This document shows, piece after piece, positions 1 through 4,155 of a stretch of 9,631 nucleotides of DNA. Within the stretch, counting starts at the first letter, position 1. Every line of letters starts with the position of its first letter. The position numbers and the translations under genes are program-made. The stretch is from positions 1 through 9,631 of the forward strand of contig URYG01000122.1 of assembly GCA_900551985.1 (NCBI GenBank), given 5' to 3'. A model generated the notes under the pieces. It was given only the letters and a program-made list of their open reading frames with translations, did no database searches and was not told the origin of the DNA. Origin of the DNA: an uncultured Prevotella sp. (lineage in GTDB: Bacteria; Bacteroidota; Bacteroidia; Bacteroidales; Bacteroidaceae).

Positions 1-562
1 GGGCAGAAGATGCTTGCCAACCCGTGAGGATTCCCCTGGCGTGAGTGCGCTCCACCGCATCCCGGCAGCAGGCGAAATCATGACCACGGTTGATGCGCTT
101 CAGGGTCTCATCGTTGACACTCTCAATGCCATACTCCACCAGCACGAAGGTGCGCCGGTTCAACGCCTCGAGATAATCCAGCAATTCATCGCTCACGCAA
201 TCAGGACGGGTTCCTATCACGATTCCTACCACATCCTCTACCTGCAGCGCCTCCTCGTACATCTGACGGAGGAGTTCCACCTTGGCGTAGGTATTGGTAT
301 AAGCCTGGAAATAAGCCAGATACTTCATATCCGGATACTTCCTGCTGAAGAAGGCCTTACCCTCCTCCAACTGCTCCGTAATCGACTTCCTGCGGTCGCA
401 ATAGCTGGGATTGAACGTACGGTTGTCGCAGTACGTGCATCCGCCGCTCGAGATTCTTCCATCACGGTTAGGACAGGAGAATCCTGCATCTATAGAAATC
501 TTCTGAACCCGGAAATCAGGAAACTGCTTCCGGATCCAGGAGCCAAAATCATTGTAGTACAT
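1..562 (-). CDS. YhcC-like radical SAM protein (TIGR01212 family), partial, 3' end outside window
   Basis: The visible 187 residues from the ATG at 562 match the N-terminal half of YhcC/TIGR01212 radical SAM proteins, which bind a [4Fe-4S] cluster and S-adenosylmethionine; their substrate is not established. Seen: MYYNDFGSWIRKQF start, GFSCPNRDG with Cys30, GGCTYC with Cys42 and Cys45 (the unusual wide-spaced cluster motif of this family), YLAYFQAYTNTY at 82-93, GTRPDCVSDELLDYL at 117-131, and the INRGHDFAC signature at 157-165. The start is fixed by family alignment; a TTGAACT-type heptamer array runs directly into it in place of a ribosome binding site. The gene follows mtaB after 53 nt on the same strand, so co-transcription is likely. 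The last visible residues (GWQASSA, 181-187) do not match the HLI-x-GLPGE segment expected there, so the edge may hold a frameshift, a sequence error or real divergence. Confidence 0.85.
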   Translation of the reverse strand, partial: MYYNDFGSWIRKQFPDFRVQKISIDAGFSCPNRDGRISSGGCTYCDNRTFNPSYCDRRKSITEQLEEGKAFFSRKYPDMKYLAYFQAYTNTYAKVELLRQMYEEALQVEDVVGIVIGTRPDCVSDELLDYLEALNRRTFVLVEYGIESVNDETLKRINRGHDFACCRDAVERTHARGILTGWQASSA

Positions 563-589
563 TGAACTTTGAAGTTTGAGCTTTGAACT
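562..589. repeat. Heptanucleotide tandem repeat abutting a start codon
   Basis: Four consecutive 7-bp units read on the plus strand as TTGAACT (562-568), TTGAAGT (569-575), TTGAGCT (576-582) and TTGAACT (583-589). On the coding (minus) strand this is AGTTCAA-type units running into the ATG of the YhcC-like gene, whose A is the last base of the array. Further TTTGAAC-like text lies at 606-613. The array fills the position where a ribosome binding site would lie. Confidence 0.9.
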
Positions 590-615
590 TTATGATTAGC
601 CTTTACTTTGAACTA

Positions 616-2001
616 TCAAATAAGCTCTGCTTTCAACGCAGTCTTGTCGTGATTGAAACCACCCAGACGAACCTTGATGAGCTGATTGTCGTATTCCTCC
701 TTGGCGAGAGCAGGCGAAAGTTCCACACGGACATAGTTCTTGGTGAAACCATGCATAGCCTTGCCTCTTGGCGCCTTCTCGAAGAGCACCTCTGCCTCGG
801 TACCGATGTACTGGGCATAGAACTCCTGAGTTTTCTGGTCGCTCAACTCCAGCAGACGCTTGGAGCGCAGCTTCTTCTCCTTCTCATCTACCACGTATGG
901 AATCTTCAAGGCTGCGGTTCCAGGACGCTCGGAGTATGGGAACACGTGGAGCTGCGTAACAGGCAGGCTCTTCAGGAACTCATAGCACTCCTCGAAGCAC
1001 TCCGGAGTCTCACCACGACAGCCCACCATCACATCCACACCGATAAACGCATCAGGCATCTTCTCCTTGATCAGGTTCACCTTGTGGGCGAAGAGCGCCT
1101 TGTCGTAACGGCGGTGCATCAGCTTGAGAACCTCGTCGCTTCCGCTCTGCAGCGGAATATGGAAGTGAGGCATGAAGGCACGGCTCTCGGCGCAGTAGGC
1201 AATGAGGTCATCATCACAGAGATCCGGCTCCAAACTGGAGATGCGGTAACGCTTGATTCCTTCCACCTGGTCCATCGCCTTCACAAGGTCGAGGAAGCGC
1301 TCGTGGGTGGTCTGTCCAAAGTCACCGATGTTCACACCGGTAATCACGATTTCCTTGCCGCCCTCAGCTGCCGCCTGCTCACACTGAGCCACGAGCGACT
1401 CGATGCTTGGGTTGCGGGAATTGCCACGGGCGAAAGGAATGGTGCAATAGGTACAGTAGTAGTTGCAGCCATCCTGCACCTTCAGAAAGTAGCGGGTACG
1501 ATTGCCACGGGAACATGAAGGCTGGAAGGTCTTGATCTCCTTGGTCTTCACGCTGTGGTGCTGATGAAGGGCTGAATCTGAAGATTCTTGATTCTCGCCG
1601 GTGACAGGAAGTCCGTTTTCTGCGGCAAACTTCTTGGCCCATGCATCGCTGAGATACTGAATCAAGTGGGCCTTCTCGTTGGCGCCCAACACCAGGTCAA
1701 CACCTTCTATCTTGCTCACGTTCTCCGACTCCAGCTGCGCATAGCAACCGGTAACGATGACGAAGGCACCAGGATTCTGTCGCACCATGCGATGGATAGC
1801 CTGACGGCACTTATGATCGGCAACTTCTGTTACCGAGCAAGTATTGATGAGACAAATGTCTGCTTTCTCCCCCTTCTGTGCCGTAATGACGCCCATATCT
1901 TCGAGCATCTTGCCGAAAGTGGAGGTTTCCGAGAAATTGAGTTTGCAGCCCAGCGTATAGTAGGCTGCCTTTTTGCCTTGGAAGGCACTTGAATCTATCA
2001 T
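616..2001 (-). CDS. mtaB: tRNA N6-threonylcarbamoyladenosine(37) C2-methylthiotransferase MtaB
   Basis: MtaB is a cytoplasmic radical SAM enzyme that adds a methylthio group to t6A37 in tRNAs reading ANN codons, giving ms2t6A and improving decoding. From the ATG at 2001 the protein has 461 residues. Seen: an N-terminal UPF0004 domain with the three cluster cysteines Cys19 (LGCKLN), Cys55 (NTCSV) and Cys86 (TGCYA); the radical SAM motif Cys179-x3-Cys183-x2-Cys186 in QDGCNYYCTYC; FHIPLQSGSDEVL at 280-292; and a C-terminal TRAM-like segment from about 400. The frame stays open to an ATG at 2070, adding 23 residues, but that extension lies in a probable dispersed repeat (KAINYAPCKGKS) and precedes the conserved N-terminus, so 2001 is preferred. 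MVGCRGE at 326-331 replaces the commoner VGFPGE. No clear TAnnTTTG promoter is seen directly upstream. The YhcC-like gene follows after 53 nt. Confidence 0.93.
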   Translation of the reverse strand: MIDSSAFQGKKAAYYTLGCKLNFSETSTFGKMLEDMGVITAQKGEKADICLINTCSVTEVADHKCRQAIHRMVRQNPGAFVIVTGCYAQLESENVSKIEGVDLVLGANEKAHLIQYLSDAWAKKFAAENGLPVTGENQESSDSALHQHHSVKTKEIKTFQPSCSRGNRTRYFLKVQDGCNYYCTYCTIPFARGNSRNPSIESLVAQCEQAAAEGGKEIVITGVNIGDFGQTTHERFLDLVKAMDQVEGIKRYRISSLEPDLCDDDLIAYCAESRAFMPHFHIPLQSGSDEVLKLMHRRYDKALFAHKVNLIKEKMPDAFIGVDVMVGCRGETPECFEECYEFLKSLPVTQLHVFPYSERPGTAALKIPYVVDEKEKKLRSKRLLELSDQKTQEFYAQYIGTEAEVLFEKAPRGKAMHGFTKNYVRVELSPALAKEEYDNQLIKVRLGGFNHDKTALKAELI

Positions 2002-2037
2002 ATATTTATCTTTTTCTTTGGTTTCTTTTAAGCTTTT

Positions 2038-2104
2038 GCCCTTACAGGGCGCATAGTTGATTGCTTTCATACCCAGGGCGTTCTCCCCAAAAGACCCTAG
2101 GTCT
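2038..2104 (-). repeat. Probable dispersed Bacteroidales intergenic repeat (YAPCKGKS type)
   Basis: On the minus strand this segment reads FIDLGSFGENALG followed by MKAINYAPCKGKS, a phrase I recall from many small spurious ORFs in Prevotella and relatives; it reads as a dispersed repeat rather than one gene. It contains two perfect short inverted repeats: GCCCT-TAC-AGGGC at 2038-2050 and AGACC-CTA-GGTCT at 2092-2104. On the minus strand the second is followed by TTTT and could act as a weak hairpin. It lies between the lipoprotein terminator and the preferred mtaB start. The dispersed nature is from memory and was not tested. Confidence 0.55.
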
Positions 2105-2110
2105 ATAAAA

Positions 2111-2140
2111 CGAAAAAGCCGCTAGACCGAAGTCCAGCGG
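2111..2140 (-). terminator. Rho-independent terminator of the small lipoprotein gene
   Basis: Read on the minus strand, CCGCTGGAC and GTCTAGCGG pair over 9 bp (one G-U) around a TTCG tetraloop, and are followed by CTTTTTCG. The stem arms are at 2119-2127 and 2132-2140, with the T run at 2113-2117. It lies 37 bases past the lipoprotein stop codon, so that gene is probably transcribed largely on its own. On the plus strand the trailing sequence is only TTGTTTCTC, so it is weaker in that direction. Confidence 0.85.
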
Positions 2141-2164
2141 TTGTTTCTCTCATTTTTCGTTCGC

Positions 2165-2183
2165 AAGTAATTCTAAATTACTT
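2165..2183. repeat. Perfect inverted repeat spanning the lipoprotein stop codon
   Basis: AAGTAATT (2165-2172), spacer CTA, AATTACTT (2176-2183). The right arm contains the stop codon of the small lipoprotein gene. It is AT-rich with a 3-base loop and no T run, so it is not a terminator itself; it may protect the 3' end of the transcript or be chance. Confidence 0.6.
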
Positions 2184-2345
2184 AACTGAATCAGTAGCAG
2201 CTGAATCAACAGCAACTGAATCAGCAGCTGAATCAACTACAGCTGTGTCAGAATCAGCAGAAGCTGTGTTCTGAGCTGTTTTGTTACCACATGATGCGAA
2301 AGAGATAGCTGCGATAGCTACGAACATAAAAACTAATTTCTTCAT
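2178..2345 (-). CDS. Very small lipoprotein with repeated D-S/T-A/V motifs
   Basis: This is a 55-residue ORF. Its start MKKLVFMFVAIAAISFASC is a complete type II signal peptide with lipobox FASC, so Cys19 should be acylated after cleavage. The mature chain has only 37 residues, almost all Ala, Asp, Ser, Thr and Val, built from imperfect copies of DSAA/DSVA. It holds five matches to D(S/T)(A/I/L/V/M/T), the O-glycosylation motif described for Bacteroides: Asp33, Asp38, Asp42, Asp47 and Asp52, spaced 4-5 residues apart. Residues after Cys19 (GNKTAQ) lack the acidic surface-export signal known in Bacteroidetes, so a periplasm-facing position is inferred. A promoter at 2398-2428 and a terminator at 2111-2140 frame it, which strongly supports a real gene. 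I do not recognise a specific family, and the function is unknown. Confidence 0.82.
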   Translation of the reverse strand: MKKLVFMFVAIAAISFASCGNKTAQNTASADSDTAVVDSAADSVAVDSAATDSVK

Positions 2346-2397
2346 TTTCTTTGCTTTTTAAATCTGTAAAACAATCATTCGTTTATTAAAACTGATG

Positions 2398-2428
2398 CAA
2401 AGGTAAGCATTTTTTTGATACGGCGAAC
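2398..2428 (-). promoter_or_regulatory. Bacteroidetes-type promoter of the small lipoprotein gene
   Basis: On the minus strand the -7 element TACCTTTG (2398-2405) fits TAnnTTTG exactly. A GTTCG (2424-2428) lies 18 bases upstream at the -33 position. Transcription would start near 2390, giving a leader of about 45 nt before the ATG at 2345. No Shine-Dalgarno sequence is present in the leader. Confidence 0.7.
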
Positions 2429-2651
2429 TTTTTTTTGTGTTTTTTTTTAGGGGTATTTTGTAACAAAATCACAATCTACTGATATTCAGTTATTTACAAA
2501 GTGCTAACGAAAGTTAAAGTTTTTGATGTGCTCGAAAACAGCCCGATTTTAACACTTTTCGGTGTTTTTTAGCGTAACAAAGGTGCGCGCCAACACCCTG
2601 GCAAAGCTGAGCTATATACATATAATAAGGTACGCGCGAGGAAGAAAGCAA
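2429..2651. other. Gene-free stretch with homopolymer tracts and short palindromes
   Basis: I see no convincing gene here. Contents: T-runs at about 2429-2448; a perfect odd palindrome ATTTTGT-A-ACAAAAT at 2455-2469; a weak hairpin AACAC-ttttcg-GTGTT followed by four Ts at 2551-2570 (plus strand), with no gene upstream for it to terminate; and GC-rich GCGCGC-containing patches at 2584-2590 and 2631-2638. A short GTG-initiated frame beginning at 2562 runs through the following 21-bp array, but gives an arginine/leucine repeat peptide and overlaps a promoter, so I do not call it. Confidence 0.6.
2455..2469. promoter_or_regulatory. Candidate operator palindrome upstream of the lipoprotein promoter
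   Basis: A 15-bp perfect odd palindrome (arms of 7, single central A), 26 bases upstream of the -33 element of the lipoprotein promoter. The position would suit an activator or repressor dimer. AT-rich palindromes of this size can occur by chance, so this is tentative. Confidence 0.3.
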
Positions 2652-2735
2652 AAACTTTTTCTGCTGAGAAGGAGGATTTTTCTGCTGAGAAGGAAACTTT
2701 TTCTGCAGAGAAGGAAACTTTTTCTAAGAAATCGA
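2652..2735. repeat. 21-bp tandem repeat array A (four units)
   Basis: Units start at 2652, 2673, 2694 and 2715. The first and third differ by one base (AAACTTTTTCTGC-T/A-GAGAAGG); the second starts AGGA in place of AAAC, and the fourth decays after AAACTTTTTCT. The period is a multiple of three, so one plus frame reads a heptad peptide (TFSAEKE, DFSAEKE, TFSAEKE, then TFSKKSS) ending at a TAG at 2751-2753. That frame has no ATG after its upstream stop at 2570, so I treat it as repeat DNA. It ends 10 bp before the -33 element of the MFS promoter. Confidence 0.85.
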
Positions 2736-2745
2736 GCCTCAAAGC

Positions 2746-2776
2746 TTGGTAGGCAGCGAACTTTTCTGTAACTTTG
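2746..2776 (+). promoter_or_regulatory. Bacteroidetes-type promoter of the MFS transporter gene
   Basis: TTGG at 2746-2749 and TAACTTTG at 2769-2776 match the -33 and TAnnTTTG elements, with about 20 bases between the TTG and the -7 box. The expected start near 2782-2784 coincides with the first base of tandem array B, giving a leader of about 68 nt. Confidence 0.72.
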
Positions 2777-2782
2777 CACTCG

Positions 2783-2833
2783 GAAAAGAGTCTAAGACAA
2801 GAAGAAAAGAGTCTAAGACAAGCAGAAAAGAGT
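2783..2833 (+). repeat. 21-bp tandem repeat array B in the MFS leader
   Basis: Two full units start at 2783 and 2804 (GAAAAGAGTCTAAGACAAG plus AA or CA), and a third begins at 2825 (GAAAAGAGT) and then diverges. The array occupies nearly the whole predicted 5' untranslated leader up to 17 bases before the ATG at 2851. Its sequence is unrelated to array A but has the same period. It is purine-rich and probably unstructured in RNA. Confidence 0.85.
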
Positions 2834-2850
2834 AACAGATAAACAGAAAA

Positions 2851-4023
2851 ATGATACAGCTAAAAGAAAATCAGGGCATTCCCCGCAGCATTCTCCTGAT
2901 GATGGCTATCATCGCAGGACTCACAGTAGCCAACTGCTACTACAACCAGCCGCTGCTCGAACTGATCCGCCACGATCTGGGCATTACCGAGCAGAGCGCC
3001 AACCTCATCACCGTGATTACCCAGATAGGGTATGCGCTGGGGCTGTTCTTCCTCATCCCTATGGGCGACATGTTTTCGCGCAAGAAACTCATCCTCGTGA
3101 ACATGACCATCGCAGCCTTGATGGCGATCGTGATGGCTGTGGCACAAAACGTATGGATGCTCTGGGGAGCTTCCCTGCTCATCGGCGCCTGTTCCGTGAT
3201 TCCACAGTTCTTCATCCCGATAGCCGGACAGTTCTCGGAGCCCAAGAACAAGAGCAGGAACATGGGCTTTGTGCTCTCCGGACTGCTTACGGGTATTCTT
3301 GCCTCGCGAGTAATCAGCGGTTACATCGGCGAATGGCTGGGATGGCGGGAGATGTTCTTCTTCGCCGCCCTCATCATGGTGGTCTGCATGGGAATCATGA
3401 TGCTGATGATGCCTGAGATGAAGCGCAACTATGTGGGAACCTACAGAGGACTGATGACTACCGTGGCTGAGATCTTCATCCTCCACCCTTCTATCCGCAT
3501 CTACTCCATCCGTGCCGCCTTCGGTTTCGGAAGCATGATGGCGATCTGGTCGTGCCTCGCCTTCCATCTTGCCCAGCCTCCTTTCTGTGCAGGCAGCGAC
3601 ATGGTGGGAATGCTCGGACTCTGCGGAATCATGGGAGCCGTGGCGGCAAGCAGCGTAGGAAAGCTGGTTCCAAGGTTCGGAATCCACAAGTTCAGCCTCT
3701 TCGGAGCAGCCATGCAAATCATCGCCTGGGCAATAGCCCTCCTCTTCGGCGACACCTATGCAGGACTCATCGCAGCCATCATCCTGGTAGATATCGGACT
3801 GCAATGTCAGCAGCTCAGCAATCAGAGCGGCTGTCTGCAGGAGATTCCGCAGGCTTCCAACCGCGCCAACACCATCTTCATGACGACTTATTTCATCGGT
3901 GGTTCGCTCGGTACGTTCTGTGCCGGATACGTGTGGACCCAAGCCGACTGGCTGGGAGTCTGCATCGTGGGCATTTCCTTCGCCTTCATCTCCCTACTCA
4001 TTTCACTGAGCAATAAGAAATAA
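2851..4023 (+). CDS. MFS transporter, 12 transmembrane helices, substrate unknown
   Basis: The 390-residue protein is an inner-membrane major facilitator superfamily carrier, probably proton-coupled. Seen: hydrophobic helices throughout, ANCYYNQPLL at 27-36 in the first helix/loop (shared with YgaY-like carriers), motif A as GDMFSRKKLIL at 72-82 between helices 2 and 3, a central hydrophilic loop around 188-205 (MPEMKRNYVGTYRG), and the second-half GGSLGTFCAGYVW at 350-362. Length is normal for a 12-helix member. The ATG at 2851 follows an A-rich leader without Shine-Dalgarno, preceded by a good promoter and tandem repeats. The gene appears monocistronic: the next gene converges and a strong hairpin lies between. 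Transported substrate (drug, sugar, metabolite) cannot be deduced. Confidence 0.92.
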   Translation: MIQLKENQGIPRSILLMMAIIAGLTVANCYYNQPLLELIRHDLGITEQSANLITVITQIGYALGLFFLIPMGDMFSRKKLILVNMTIAALMAIVMAVAQNVWMLWGASLLIGACSVIPQFFIPIAGQFSEPKNKSRNMGFVLSGLLTGILASRVISGYIGEWLGWREMFFFAALIMVVCMGIMMLMMPEMKRNYVGTYRGLMTTVAEIFILHPSIRIYSIRAAFGFGSMMAIWSCLAFHLAQPPFCAGSDMVGMLGLCGIMGAVAASSVGKLVPRFGIHKFSLFGAAMQIIAWAIALLFGDTYAGLIAAIILVDIGLQCQQLSNQSGCLQEIPQASNRANTIFMTTYFIGGSLGTFCAGYVWTQADWLGVCIVGISFAFISLLISLSNKK

Positions 4024-4035
4024 ACATATAAAAGA

Positions 4036-4113
4036 AAAGAGATTATATTTGCAATAAGCAAGAACACAAAAAGAGATTATATTCCCAACTAACAGGAATA
4101 TAATCTCTTTTTT
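4036..4113. terminator. Bidirectional terminator between convergent genes, with a duplicated left arm
   Basis: AAAGAGATTATATTCC (4070-4085) pairs perfectly with GGAATATAATCTCTTT (4095-4110) around a 9-base loop, and flanking A and T runs extend the stem. T runs follow in both directions (4108-4113 plus; the complement of 4068-4072 minus), so it can end both the MFS transcript and the peptidase transcript. An extra copy of the left arm's first 14 bases lies at 4036-4049 and could pair with the same right arm. Confidence 0.9.
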
Positions 4114-4126
4114 ATTTGATAGAGGC

Positions 4127-4154
4127 TGAAGCCGGCATTTCTGCCGAGACTTCA
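4127..4154 (-). other. Secondary hairpin just after the peptidase stop codon
   Basis: TGAAG (4127-4131) and CGGCA (4133-4137) can pair with TGCCG (4142-4146) and CTTCA (4150-4154), with a small internal loop. It lies within 30 bases of the peptidase stop at 4156 and before the main terminator. It has no T run and may be a 3'-end stabiliser or chance. Confidence 0.4.
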
Positions 4155-4155
4155 A

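Noticed and set aside
14..565. Plus-strand frame opposite the YhcC-like gene
   Set aside because: It shares the codon register of the minus-strand gene, whose CxnCx2C motif and family match are clear. It is a shadow.
583..1518. Plus-strand 311-residue frame opposite mtaB
   Set aside because: mtaB motifs on the minus strand are unambiguous, and the plus frame has no recognisable domain.
2551..2570. Hairpin AACAC/GTGTT followed by Ts, as a terminator
   Set aside because: A five-pair AT-rich stem with no plus-strand gene upstream to terminate; probably chance.
2573..2753. Alternative plus frame over array A reading TFSAEKE heptads
   Set aside because: It looks more protein-like, but there is no ATG, GTG or TTG between the upstream stop and the repeats. 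It could be a gene remnant, but I cannot support a gene.
2562..2771. A 69-residue plus-strand frame with FLLRRK-type repeats
   Set aside because: It starts at GTG without support, its composition is just translation of the 21-bp array in a hydrophobic/basic frame, and it runs over the MFS promoter.
2860..3942. Long antisense frame within the MFS gene, rich in His, Glu and Asp
   Set aside because: The composition is the complement of membrane-protein codons; there is no promoter or motif.
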